Shown piece after piece: positions 51,621 to 60,212 of a stretch of DNA of 64,000 bases. How positions within the stretch are numbered: position 1 is the stretch's first letter; each line of letters starts with the position of its first letter. The stretch spans positions 310,001-374,000 of the forward strand of contig JADKAN010000004.1 in NCBI GenBank assembly GCA_016719225.1. The letters run 5' to 3'. The DNA is from Flavobacteriales bacterium. GTDB lineage: Bacteria; Bacteroidota; Bacteroidia; Flavobacteriales_F; PHOS-HE28. The notes below the pieces were generated by a model. That model searched no databases. It was not told the origin of the DNA and saw nothing but the letters and a program-made list of their open reading frames with translations. Position numbers and translations under genes: made by a program.

Positions 51621-52751
51621 ATGCAATTCAGCAAGATCATCGGCCACACTGCATTGAAGGCGCGGCTGATCGGTAACATCCGTGAAGGCCGGGTCCCGCA
51701 TGCCCAGTTCTTCATGGGCCCGCGAGGCAGTGGCGTGCTTCCGTTGGCACTGGCATACGGGCAGTACCTCCTGTGCGAAGCCCCCGGTCCCGGGGATAGT
51801 TGCGGCACTTGCGCCTCTTGCCAAATGGTGGCCAAGCTGGCGCATCCCGACCTGCACTTGGTGTTCCCTATCTTCCTGCTGGATAAGATGAAGACCTGTG
51901 AGCCGTTCCTCCCGGATTGGCGCGCCGCAGTGCTGGAGCAACCGTACTTGGACGATGACATCTGGCGTGAAAAGATCAACGGTGTGAACAAGCAGCTGCG
52001 CATGGGCGTGGACATTGCTGCGGAGGTGATGCGCAGGCTCAGCCTGAAATCCCACAGGGGCGGTTGGAAGGTGATGTTGATCTGGTTGCCGGAGATGATG
52101 GACCCGGCCATGGCCAATAAGCTCTTGAAAGTGTTGGAAGAGCCGGAGCCCCGGACCTCCTTCCTGCTCGCTGGCCACGCGAACGACCGTATGTTGCCCA
52201 CCATCCTCAGCCGGACCCAGCTTGTAAAGGTCGCCTCACCGGACCCCGGCGAAGTGGCGGAGGCCTTGCACTTGCGTTACCCGGATCTGACCACCGATGA
52301 AGCCCGCGCCATTGCTGGACGCAGCGAAGGCGATATGTTGGAAGCTTTCGCCATGGCCGAGGACGGCGAAGAGGAGCTGTTCATCTTTTTCCGCGATTGG
52401 CTCCGTGGTTGCTATTCCAACAAAGTGGCTGAGAACATTGCTTCCAGCGACTATTTCGCCAAAATGGGCCGTGAGAAGCAGAAGGGTTTAATGACCTACG
52501 CGCTGCACCTCATCCGGCAGTGCATGCTCCAATGGCAGGATTCGCCACAACTGGTGCAGGCTTACGGCGAGGAGCTCGACTTTACGCGCAAGTTCAGCAC
52601 ATTGCTCGATCCGAGCAACTTGGAAGGCATCCGCCAGGCGCTCGAAACCGCACACGGACACCTGGAACGCAACGCAAATCCCAAAGTGCTCTTCATGGAC
52701 CTCAGCTACCGCCTTGGTGACCTCCTGCGGCAGAAGGAGCGCGTGGTGTAA
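51621..52751 (+). CDS. holB: DNA polymerase III delta' subunit
   Basis: 376-residue clamp-loader subunit. N-terminal QFSKIIGHTALKARLIGNI, a P-loop-like MGPRGSGVLPLALAYG in which the Walker lysine is missing (as usual in delta'), a Cys4 zinc module (LLCEAPGPGDSCGTCASCQM), and KLLKVLEEPEPRTSFLLAGH followed by ILSRTQ in place of the SRC motif. TAAACTTG ends 4 bp before the ATG, suggesting a leaderless transcript. It is followed 110 bp later by ricT, a conserved Bacteroidota order (holB, ricT-like, gldH, PBP1A). Confidence 0.9.
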   Translation: MQFSKIIGHTALKARLIGNIREGRVPHAQFFMGPRGSGVLPLALAYGQYLLCEAPGPGDSCGTCASCQMVAKLAHPDLHLVFPIFLLDKMKTCEPFLPDWRAAVLEQPYLDDDIWREKINGVNKQLRMGVDIAAEVMRRLSLKSHRGGWKVMLIWLPEMMDPAMANKLLKVLEEPEPRTSFLLAGHANDRMLPTILSRTQLVKVASPDPGEVAEALHLRYPDLTTDEARAIAGRSEGDMLEAFAMAEDGEEELFIFFRDWLRGCYSNKVAENIASSDYFAKMGREKQKGLMTYALHLIRQCMLQWQDSPQLVQAYGEELDFTRKFSTLLDPSNLEGIRQALETAHGHLERNANPKVLFMDLSYRLGDLLRQKERVV

Positions 52752-52861
52752 ACGTTCATCAGCAGGGTTGAGGCTGTATTCCGGGGTCTGAGCGGGACAG
52801 CAGGGTCTCCTCGCAGAAAGGCAGGACAACTAACCCTGCACCACCCGTTATCTTCGCGCCC

Positions 52862-54262
52862 ATGTCCTGTACAAGCTGCACTAAAGGTGCCGACGGCAAA
52901 CCCGCCGGTTGTAAAAGCAACGGCTATTGCTCCGATAGCGGTTGCAACAAGCTGGACGTCTTCGATTGGCTCGCGGGCGTGCCGTTGCCCGGTGGGCAAA
53001 GCCCGTTCGATGCCGTGGAGGTCCGCTTCAAGAACACCCGAAAGGGGTTTTACCGGAACGCCAACGCATTATCCCTGCTGCCCGGTGACATCGTGACCGT
53101 CGAAGCATCCAGCGGCCAGGATGTGGGCGTGGTGACCATCGCAGGCGAACTGGTGCGGGCGCAGATGCAACGCAAAGGTGCCGGCACGGATACATACGAA
53201 CTGCGGAAAGTGTTGCGAAAAAGCACCCAGAATGACATTGATACCTGGCATGCTTCACGCAAGTTGGAGGATGAGACCATGTTCGCGGCCCGCAAGATCT
53301 GCGGTGAACTGCGCTTGGACATGAAGGTGAGCGATGTGGAATATCAAGGCGACGGCACACGCGCCACGTTCTACTACATGGCTGAAGAGCGCATTGACTT
53401 CCGCGAACTGTTGCGAAGGATGTCCGACCGCTTCAACGTGCGCGTGGACATGAAACAGCTCGGGGCACGGCAGGAGGCAGGGCGCATCGGCGGTATCGGC
53501 AGTTGTGGACGCGAACTGTGCTGCAGCACATGGCTTACCGATCTGCGCACCGTTAGTACCAGTGCAGCACGCTACCAGCAGTTGGCGCTCAATCCCCAAA
53601 AACTCGCTGGCCAGTGCGGCAAGTTGAAGTGCTGCCTCAACTACGAACTGGACATGTACATCGAGGCGATCAAGAGCTATCCCTCGGCCAACGCCAAGCT
53701 CAAGACCAAGCAGGGCACCGGCATGCACATGAAGACCGACATCTTCGGCGAGAAGATGTGGTACATCTTCAAGAAGCCCGGCAGTGCCGTAGCGATGGCC
53801 GGCTTCCCCGTGGAAAAGGTGCGCGAGATCCTCGCCCAGAACAAGTTGGGGGAAGAACCCGAGGTTGATCTCCACATGGCCGATATTCCTGAACCGTCCA
53901 AGGTGAGCGACCTGCCCGAAACGGATTACGGCAACGTGATCGATGGTGCTGAAGACCTCTCCCGCTTCGATTCCAAGATCAAGCAGGGAAGTAAGAACCG
54001 CGGCCGCGGAGGCAAGCGGAAACCAAGCGTCGGAGACCGCCCCAAAGCGCAGGGCGATCGTCCGAAGGCACAGGGCGACCGCCTGAAGGCACAGGGCGAT
54101 CGGCCCAGAGGCCAAGTTGGCGAACGGCCCCGAACAGCGGCACCGAAGGACGAAGGAGCAGCGAAGAGCACCCAAGGAGCAGGCAGGAACAGGCGCCGAA
54201 GAGGTCCGCGACCCGATGGTGATCGGGGTAACGGTGGCGCACCAAAGCCCGGTACAGCGTGA
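52862..54262 (+). CDS. PSP1-domain protein (RicT/YaaT-like)
   Basis: 466 residues. N-terminal Cys cluster (SCTSCTKGADGKPAGCK, CSDSGC), then the PSP1 core (about 45-260) with VEVRFKNTRKGFYRNA, DMKVSDVEYQGDGTRATFYY and the highly conserved GGIGSCGRELCCSTWL and GQCGKLKCCLNYELD. In Bacillus RicT works with RicA/RicF in RNase Y-dependent processing and binds Fe-S; here the role is inferred. The C-terminus (about 360-466) is basic and repetitive (GDRPKAQGDRPKAQGDRLKA then QGDRPRG) and may bind RNA. TATCTTCG ends 5 bp before the ATG. Overlaps gldH by 4 bp. Confidence 0.88.
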   Translation: MSCTSCTKGADGKPAGCKSNGYCSDSGCNKLDVFDWLAGVPLPGGQSPFDAVEVRFKNTRKGFYRNANALSLLPGDIVTVEASSGQDVGVVTIAGELVRAQMQRKGAGTDTYELRKVLRKSTQNDIDTWHASRKLEDETMFAARKICGELRLDMKVSDVEYQGDGTRATFYYMAEERIDFRELLRRMSDRFNVRVDMKQLGARQEAGRIGGIGSCGRELCCSTWLTDLRTVSTSAARYQQLALNPQKLAGQCGKLKCCLNYELDMYIEAIKSYPSANAKLKTKQGTGMHMKTDIFGEKMWYIFKKPGSAVAMAGFPVEKVREILAQNKLGEEPEVDLHMADIPEPSKVSDLPETDYGNVIDGAEDLSRFDSKIKQGSKNRGRGGKRKPSVGDRPKAQGDRPKAQGDRLKAQGDRPRGQVGERPRTAAPKDEGAAKSTQGAGRNRRRRGPRPDGDRGNGGAPKPGTA

Positions 54263-54738
54263 AGACCACGATCCTCGTACTCGCCGTGCTGCTGATCGCA
54301 GGGTGTACCGGAGCGGTCGTCTTTCAAGCGGACATGCCGGTGCCCAACGGGGAATGGGACCGTGCTTGGAAACCGGAGTTCGCCTTCGAGATACAGGACA
54401 CCGTTTCGCAACGGGATATCTATCTGGATATCCGCCACACGGGAGACTATCCCTTCAGCAATATCTACATCTTCGCTACGCTGACCGGTCCCGGGGGGCA
54501 CACCCTTAAGGACACGGTGGAATGTACGCTGGCGGACCCCACGGGCCGCTGGTATGGCAAGGGCGCGGGCTTCATCCACAGCGATCGCGTGCAGGCCCAT
54601 GTGCTCTACCGCACACGCAACTCGTTCCCGCGGTCAGGGCGTTATACCATCGCTTTGGAACAGGCCATGCGTACGGAGAAACTCGCGGGCGTGATCGATG
54701 TAGGCGTTAGTATTGAAGCCTCACCCGCACACAAGTAG
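54259..54738 (+). CDS. gldH: Gliding motility lipoprotein GldH
   Basis: 159-residue lipoprotein (lipobox LLIAGC, Cys16) matching GldH: DMPVPNGEWDRAWKPEFAFE, DIRHTGDYPFSNIYIFATLT, ECTLADPTGRWYGKGAGFI and RSGRYTIALEQAMR. It starts with GTG inside the ricT stop (GTGA, 54259-54262). GldH belongs to the Bacteroidota gliding/T9SS-associated gene set and is often found in non-gliding members too. Followed 14 bp later by the PBP gene. Confidence 0.9.
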   Translation: MKTTILVLAVLLIAGCTGAVVFQADMPVPNGEWDRAWKPEFAFEIQDTVSQRDIYLDIRHTGDYPFSNIYIFATLTGPGGHTLKDTVECTLADPTGRWYGKGAGFIHSDRVQAHVLYRTRNSFPRSGRYTIALEQAMRTEKLAGVIDVGVSIEASPAHK

Positions 54739-54752
54739 CCCCGCGATCAGCA

Positions 54753-57191
54753 ATGGGAAAGAAGGCAGCCGACCGATCCCGGGACGACCGTTCCCGTTCT
54801 TGGAAGTGGTGGTGGGCACTGGTGCTCGCTCCGGTCCTTGGCCTTTTGGCGATGTTGCTTTTCGCTGCCGCCAGTAAGGACCTGCCGGGTACTTCGGAGC
54901 TGCAGAACCCGCGCAGTGATCTGGCCACCGCCGTTCTTTTCAGCGATGGCAGCCTCATGGGCCAGTATTACCGTGAGAACCGCATCCCGGTGGATTACGC
55001 GCACATCAGCCCGTGGGTGAGCAAAGCGCTTGTAGCCACAGAGGACGAAAGATTCCGCGAACACAGCGGTATTGATCTACGCGGTACGCTTCGCGCCGCG
55101 ATCTATCTCGGGAAACGCGGCGGTGCCAGCACCATCACCCAGCAGCTGGCCAAAATGCTTTTCCACGATGCTCGGCGCGACATCGTTGGCCGCGTGTTCC
55201 AGAAATTCCAGGAGTGGATCATCTCGGCGAGGCTGGAGCGGGAATACACCAAGGACGAGATCATCGCCATGTACCTCAACCGCTTCGATTGGATCAACCA
55301 AGCGGTGGGCATCAATTCCGCCGCGCGTGTCTACTTCAACACCGCCCCGGATTCGCTCCGGGTCGAACAGGCCGCCATGCTGGTCGGCATGTGCAAGAAC
55401 CCCGCGCTCTTCAACCCGCTGCGAAGGCCGGATACCACCTTGACCCGCCGCATGGTGGTGCTGGACCAGATGCGCCGCAACGGCTTCATCACCATGCAGG
55501 CCTACGATTCCCTCAAGGCGCTTCCGCTCGGCCTGCAATTCCAGCGCATCGATCACACCGAAGGCCCCGCGCCTTACTTGCGTGAAACACTGCGCGGCGA
55601 CCTGCAAAAGCTGCTGGCGGAGAAAGATCCGAATACCGGCAAATACCGCTACGCAAAACCGGACGGATCGCCTTACGACATCTATACCGACGGTCTTAAG
55701 ATCTATACCACCATCGACCGCCGGATGCAGCATGATGCGGAGTTCGCCGTGCGGGAACATCTCGGCACCGAACTCCAGAAGGAGTTCTGGAACGATATCA
55801 AGAACAAGAAGAACAAGCCGTTCGATTGGCGCGTTTCGCAGGACGAGGTGGAGGGCATCATGTCCTCCGCACGGAAACGCAGCGATCGGTACCGGACACT
55901 GGTCGGTAAACTATGCCCGAATTGCCATCGCCCTGCTGCCTATATCATTAAGGCCAAGCACGACGGAAAGGAGGAATTCCATTGCGATCCGGCAAAAGGC
56001 GGATGTGACACGTGGTGGCCTATGCTGGATGATGCGGGCATCGCCAAGCAATTCGAAACACCGGTCAAAATGCAGGTGTTCAGCTGGCATGGTGATGTGG
56101 ACACGTTGCTCTCGCCCAACGATAGCATCCGCTATTACAAGTCATTCCTGCAAAGCGGGCTCCTGAGCATGGACCCGCACACCGGCTTCGTGAAAGCCTG
56201 GGTGGGCGGCATCGACTACAAGCATTTCCAATACGACCACGTCGCCAGCGCGCGTAGGCAGGTGGGTTCCACCTTCAAGCCCTTTGTCTATGCGACCGCG
56301 ATCCGGGAAGGACTGCAGCCGTGCTTGGAACTGCCCAACCAAAAAACCTGTTTCGACATGCCACCCGGTCAACCCGACTGGTGCCCGCAGAACAGTGACA
56401 ACAAGTACGGTGGAATGGTGACGGTGAAGTACGCGCTCGCCAATTCCATGAACACCATCACGGCTTGGTTGATGAAGCAGTACGGACCGCGTTCCGTGAT
56501 CGCCTTAGCACGCCACATGGGCGTCGAAAGCCCCATGGAACCCGTGCCTTCGCTCTGCCTCGGAGTAGCCGACCTCACGCTGATGGAAATGACGGGCGCC
56601 TTCTCCACGTTCGCCAATGATGGAGTGTATATCAAACCGGTGGTGTACACGCGCATCGAGGACAAGAACGGGAACACCGTGTTCGACATGGTGCCGCAGA
56701 CCGAGGAGGCGCTGGACCCACGTACTTCCTACATCATGCTGCAAATGCTGAAGGGTGTCGTGGACGGAGCATACAACCCCAGCACGGGCCGCACCTCCGG
56801 CACCGGCATGCGCCTGCGCATGGGCTGGGGCAACCGCGCCAAATACGGCAACATCAAATATCCCACCGCTGGCAAGACCGGCACGACGCAGAACAACAGT
56901 GATGGCTGGTTCATCGGCATCACTCCTGACCTGGTGACGGGTGTTTGGACCGGTGCGGACGATCGCAGTGTGCGCTTCGCCAGTACGGCGTTGGGCCAAG
57001 GTGCCAACATGGCCCTGCCCATCTACGGCTACTACATGAACGGCATCTACGCGGACTCCACCATCACCATCAGCCGTGGCGATTTCGCCAAGCCTGCCGA
57101 TATAGGGGATGTGGACCTGGATTGTATGGGCAAGCATAAGGGAGAAGCCCCGCTTTTTGAGGAAAGCAAGGAAGGCCCAACGTGGGAATAG
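54753..57191 (+). CDS. Penicillin-binding protein 1A (bifunctional class A)
   Basis: 812-residue cell-wall synthase. One N-terminal TM helix (about 22-42); GT51 transglycosylase (ALVATEDERFREHSGIDLRG with the catalytic Glu, GGASTITQQLAKMLF, YLNRFDWINQAVGINSAAR); transpeptidase with SxxK (GSTFKPFVYAT), SxN (ANSMNTITAWL) and KTG (AGKTGTTQNNSDGWF). Between the two domains (about residues 387-422) there is an unusual four-Cys insert, LCPNCHRPAAY ... FHCDPAKGGCDTWW, that looks like a zinc ribbon. Last gene of the holB-ricT-gldH-PBP set. Confidence 0.94.
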   Translation: MGKKAADRSRDDRSRSWKWWWALVLAPVLGLLAMLLFAAASKDLPGTSELQNPRSDLATAVLFSDGSLMGQYYRENRIPVDYAHISPWVSKALVATEDERFREHSGIDLRGTLRAAIYLGKRGGASTITQQLAKMLFHDARRDIVGRVFQKFQEWIISARLEREYTKDEIIAMYLNRFDWINQAVGINSAARVYFNTAPDSLRVEQAAMLVGMCKNPALFNPLRRPDTTLTRRMVVLDQMRRNGFITMQAYDSLKALPLGLQFQRIDHTEGPAPYLRETLRGDLQKLLAEKDPNTGKYRYAKPDGSPYDIYTDGLKIYTTIDRRMQHDAEFAVREHLGTELQKEFWNDIKNKKNKPFDWRVSQDEVEGIMSSARKRSDRYRTLVGKLCPNCHRPAAYIIKAKHDGKEEFHCDPAKGGCDTWWPMLDDAGIAKQFETPVKMQVFSWHGDVDTLLSPNDSIRYYKSFLQSGLLSMDPHTGFVKAWVGGIDYKHFQYDHVASARRQVGSTFKPFVYATAIREGLQPCLELPNQKTCFDMPPGQPDWCPQNSDNKYGGMVTVKYALANSMNTITAWLMKQYGPRSVIALARHMGVESPMEPVPSLCLGVADLTLMEMTGAFSTFANDGVYIKPVVYTRIEDKNGNTVFDMVPQTEEALDPRTSYIMLQMLKGVVDGAYNPSTGRTSGTGMRLRMGWGNRAKYGNIKYPTAGKTGTTQNNSDGWFIGITPDLVTGVWTGADDRSVRFASTALGQGANMALPIYGYYMNGIYADSTITISRGDFAKPADIGDVDLDCMGKHKGEAPLFEESKEGPTWE

Positions 57192-57205
57192 GCCCTGAAA
57201 AAGCC

Positions 57206-58087
57206 TTACACGTATTTCCGTAGCGCAGCGGAAACCTGCGCTGCATAACCCCCGCCGAACAAGTTCAGGTGGACCAAGAGTGGGTACAAACGGCACAGGT
57301 CAATGCGCCCTTCCCAGCCCGGTTCCATCGGCCACTCATTATTGTAAGCATCCAATAATCCGGGGCCGATGCCGCCGAAAAGCCCCGCCATCGCCACGTC
57401 CATTTCCCGGTGGCCATAGTACGCGGCAGGATCCACCACGACTACGCCGTCCGCTGTGTACAGCGCGTTTCCGTGCCAAAGATCGCCGTGCAGCAATGCT
57501 GGCCTTTCATGCGGGATCAGATCAGGGATCACCGCATACAACCGCTCGAAACGAAGCACATCACCGTCACCGATACGTTGATGGTCCCGCGCCATACGGA
57601 TCAACGGCGCAAGGCGGTGCTGCACAAGGAACGTGGCCCAATCGGAAGCCGGAGTGTTGTCCTGTGGAAGCAGACCGATCCAGTTGTCCCGGTCCAGACC
57701 GAAGTGCGGTTGCGAATGCCGGTGCTGTTTTGCCAAGCCACGGCCCAATTCGGCATCGGCATCGGAAGTCCAAGTTTTTGCAATGTGGAATTCCAACAAC
57801 AGCCACGCCGTGCCGGCCGCTTCCCCGGTGGCGATCACCTTGGGCGTGCGTAATTCATTCGTGCTTGCCAGCAGCGCAAGATCCGCTGCTTCCGCAACGA
57901 AGCGTGAAGGGTGGCGGTCAGCGGCGTTGGTCTTCAGGAAGAAGCGCCCCGCGGATGTTTCCAGCGACCAAGCATCATTGATGCTTCCGCCGGACATTGA
58001 TCTTGCATCCCGGATCCGCACTGATGTCCCGAGGTTCGCTTTCAATTCTGCTTCTACCCCAGCGATCACGTCCGTGTTCAGATCCAT
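57206..58087 (-). CDS. Fructosamine kinase family protein (ketosamine-3-kinase-like)
   Basis: 293-residue aminoglycoside-phosphotransferase-fold kinase. N-terminal MSGGSINDAWSLETSAGRFFLK with the ATP-site Lys; the catalytic loop PALLHGDLWHGNALYTADGV (HGDLWxGN is diagnostic of FN3K proteins) and the metal-binding VVVDPAAYYGHREMDVAM. Such enzymes phosphorylate ketosamines so that glycation adducts break down. ATG 58087 gives the family length; TTCCTTTG ends 4 bp upstream. Convergent with the PBP gene, 14 bp apart. Confidence 0.9.
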   Translation of the reverse strand: MDLNTDVIAGVEAELKANLGTSVRIRDARSMSGGSINDAWSLETSAGRFFLKTNAADRHPSRFVAEAADLALLASTNELRTPKVIATGEAAGTAWLLLEFHIAKTWTSDADAELGRGLAKQHRHSQPHFGLDRDNWIGLLPQDNTPASDWATFLVQHRLAPLIRMARDHQRIGDGDVLRFERLYAVIPDLIPHERPALLHGDLWHGNALYTADGVVVVDPAAYYGHREMDVAMAGLFGGIGPGLLDAYNNEWPMEPGWEGRIDLCRLYPLLVHLNLFGGGYAAQVSAALRKYV

Positions 58088-58195
58088 ACCACAAAGGAAG
58101 GCCGCGGAAAGTTGTTTGCCATTCCGGGATCGGGCAGGGATAGCGCAGCGTACAAGACTTTTTCCCTGCACCGTCGTTTCCGAGGCGGATTTTCC

Positions 58196-58203
58196 TATTT
58201 TTG
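58196..58203 (+). promoter_or_regulatory. tRNA-Ala -7 element
   Basis: TATTTTTG, an exact TAnnTTTG, 9 bp before the tRNA start. No clear -33 TTG (TTTC at 58177-58180 is the nearest). Confidence 0.5.
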
Positions 58204-58212
58204 CAGCCGATC

Positions 58213-58286
58213 GGGGGATTAGCTCAGCTGGCTAGAGCGTTTGCATGGCATGCAAGAGGTCATCGGTTCGACTCCGATATTCTCCA
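58213..58286 (+). tRNA. tRNA-Ala (GGC)
   Basis: Acceptor GGGGGAT / ATTCTCC (two G-U pairs), D-arm GCTCAGCTGGCTAGAGC, anticodon stem-loop TTTGC-ATGGCAT-GCAAG with anticodon GGC, T-arm ATCGGTTCGACTCCGAT, discriminator A. CCA not encoded. Confidence 0.93.
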
Positions 58287-58288
58287 CG

Positions 58289-58321
58289 GAAGGCGGCTCA
58301 TAGAGCCGCCTTCGCCTTTTT
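58289..58321 (+). terminator. tRNA-Ala terminator
   Basis: Perfect 11-bp stem GAAGGCGGCTC / GAGCCGCCTTC with loop ATA, then GCC and TTTTT. Confidence 0.85.
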
Positions 58322-58366
58322 CAGGCGCAGTAGGTCAGTTCTAGCCGAATTGATAAAAGCGACACT

Positions 58367-59728
58367 TTATCCGAATAGCTGCCCCAGCACCTCGTCGACA
58401 CGTCCCACTTGGATGATCTCGATGCCCGGCTTGGATGGCAGACCCTTGGTGCCGCGCGGAATGAAAATGCGTGAGAAGCCAAGCTTGGCCGCTTCCGCGA
58501 TACGTTGTTCGGTGCGCGTTACCGGGCGCACTTCACCGGTAAGGCCCACCTCGCCCGCAAAGCAGCTGTCCATGGGCACGGGGATGTCCGCATTGCTGCC
58601 CAAAACGGCACACACCACGGCGAGGTCGATCGCGGGTTCTTCCACGCGGAAGCCGCCGGCGAGGTTGAGGAAGACGTCCTTCTGTCCCAGCCGGAAGCCG
58701 CAGCGCTTCTCCATTACGGCCAAGAGCATGTTGAGCCGCCGCAGATCGAAGCCGGTGGCGCTGCGTTGTGGCGTGCCATAGACCGCTGTGCTCACAAGTG
58801 CCTGCACTTCTATCAACAGCGGGCGCATGCCTTCAAGCGTGGCCGCCACGCACACACCGCTCGGGCGTTCACCGCGCTCGCCCAAGAGCACTTGGCTGGG
58901 GTCTTCCACCACCGCCAGACCGCTGCCGCGCATTTCATAGATGCCTAATTCATTCGTACTGCCGAAACGGTTCTTCAATGGGCGCAGCAACCGGAATGCA
59001 TGATCGCGGTCGCCTTCGAACTGCAGCACGCAGTCCACCATGTGTTCCAGCACTTTCGGCCCGGCGATGGCGCCGTCCTTCGTGATGTGGCCGATCAATA
59101 CCATCGGCACGCCCTTGGCCTTAGCGAAGCGCATGAGCTCGCTGGTGCATTCGCGCACCTGCCCCACGCTGCCGGGGCTGGCGTCCAACACGGCGGTGTG
59201 CAGCGTTTGGATGCTGTCGATCACCACCAAGCCCGGCTTCAGCTCGTCCACATGCCGCAGGATGTTCTGCGTGTTGGTCTCGGTGAGCACATGGCAACCC
59301 GTGGCACCGGGGTGTAGGCGTTCGGCGCGCATGCGCACCTGCTGGGCACTTTCCTCACCACTGACGTAAAGTGTACGCAGGCCGGGCACGTTCAAAGCCG
59401 TCTGCAGCAACAAGGTGCTTTTGCCGATCCCGGGATCGCCGCCCAAAAGAATGAGCGATCCCGGCACCACTCCACCTCCCAGCACCCGGTCCAGCTCACG
59501 GTCGCCCAAACTGGCGCGCGGGCCGCTTTCGGCGGAGATGTCCTCAATGGCAATGGGCCGTTGCTCGGTCTGGCGGAAGGTGGACATGGGCCCGCGTTCG
59601 CGTACAGGGTCCCGCACTTCCTCCACCAAGGTGTTCCATTCCTTGCAGGTGCTGCACTGCCCCAACCATTGTGAATGGGCGGCACCACAGGCTTGGCAAA
59701 CGAATTGGGAACGGACCTTAGCCGCCAT
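58367..59728 (-). CDS. radA: DNA repair protein RadA (Sms)
   Basis: 453-residue RecA-like branch-migration ATPase. N-terminal zinc finger (FVCQACGAAHSQWLGQCSTC), Walker A LGGDPGIGKSTLLLQTA, Walker B LVVIDSIQTLH, the RadA-specific LKNRFGSTNE (KNRFG), and a C-terminal Lon-protease-like domain (VFLNLAGGFRVEEPAIDLAV, FAGEVGLTGEVRPV). The ATG at 59728 overlaps the preceding adenylyltransferase gene by 11 bp. Convergent with tRNA-Ala. Confidence 0.95.
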   Translation of the reverse strand: MAAKVRSQFVCQACGAAHSQWLGQCSTCKEWNTLVEEVRDPVRERGPMSTFRQTEQRPIAIEDISAESGPRASLGDRELDRVLGGGVVPGSLILLGGDPGIGKSTLLLQTALNVPGLRTLYVSGEESAQQVRMRAERLHPGATGCHVLTETNTQNILRHVDELKPGLVVIDSIQTLHTAVLDASPGSVGQVRECTSELMRFAKAKGVPMVLIGHITKDGAIAGPKVLEHMVDCVLQFEGDRDHAFRLLRPLKNRFGSTNELGIYEMRGSGLAVVEDPSQVLLGERGERPSGVCVAATLEGMRPLLIEVQALVSTAVYGTPQRSATGFDLRRLNMLLAVMEKRCGFRLGQKDVFLNLAGGFRVEEPAIDLAVVCAVLGSNADIPVPMDSCFAGEVGLTGEVRPVTRTEQRIAEAAKLGFSRIFIPRGTKGLPSKPGIEIIQVGRVDEVLGQLFG

Positions 59729-60212
59729 TCCGGATACGCTCAACAAGTGCCGTCGTGGAAAGACCTTCCACTAAAGGCAGCGAGAATACGGCGCCGCCGC
59801 GTGCCTGCACCACCTCGGCGCCTACGATCTTGTGTACCGGCCAGTCACCGCCTTTAGCCAATATATCAGGTTGTAATGCGGTGATCAGTTCCAAGGGTGT
59901 GTCCTCGTTGAAGATCACCACGGCATCCACGCACCGGAGCGCCTCGAGCACGGCGGCACGGTCGCTTTCGTTGTTCAGTGGACGGTCTTCCCCTTTGCCC
60001 AATCGCTTTACGGAAGCATCGCTGTTGAGGCCCACCACTAAGCGGTGCCCTAATGCGGCAGCCTCTTGCAAGTAGCTCACGTGGCCGCGATGCAGGATGT
60101 CGAAGACGCCGTTCGTGAACACCACGCGGTCGCTTTTCAACCGCCAGGTCTGCACGAGCCGAGTAGCGGACACCATGTCCATGATGCGGGAGGGAGGGGC
60201 TTGATGCGTCAT
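59718..60212 (-). CDS. Nucleotidyltransferase, RfaE2-type (heptose 1-phosphate adenylyltransferase-like)
   Basis: 164-residue cytidylyltransferase-fold enzyme: VVFTNGVFDILHRGHVSYLQ (the HxGH catalytic motif), ALGHRLVVGLNSDASVKRLG, then RPLNNESDRAAVLEALRCVD and LAKGGDWPVHKIVGAEVVQA. This matches the adenylyltransferase half (RfaE2/HldE C-terminal) that makes ADP-heptose for LPS. No kinase half is fused. Starts possible at 60212 or 60182. Overlaps the flippase-like gene by 4 bp upstream and radA by 11 bp downstream, so it is part of a minus-strand operon. Confidence 0.88.
   Translation of the reverse strand: MTHQAPPSRIMDMVSATRLVQTWRLKSDRVVFTNGVFDILHRGHVSYLQEAAALGHRLVVGLNSDASVKRLGKGEDRPLNNESDRAAVLEALRCVDAVVIFNEDTPLELITALQPDILAKGGDWPVHKIVGAEVVQARGGAVFSLPLVEGLSTTALVERIRNGG

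Noticed and set aside
51404..51676. 90-codon open frame between sufC and holB
   Set aside because: Overlaps the sufC promoter and the holB start in another frame; composition not protein-like.
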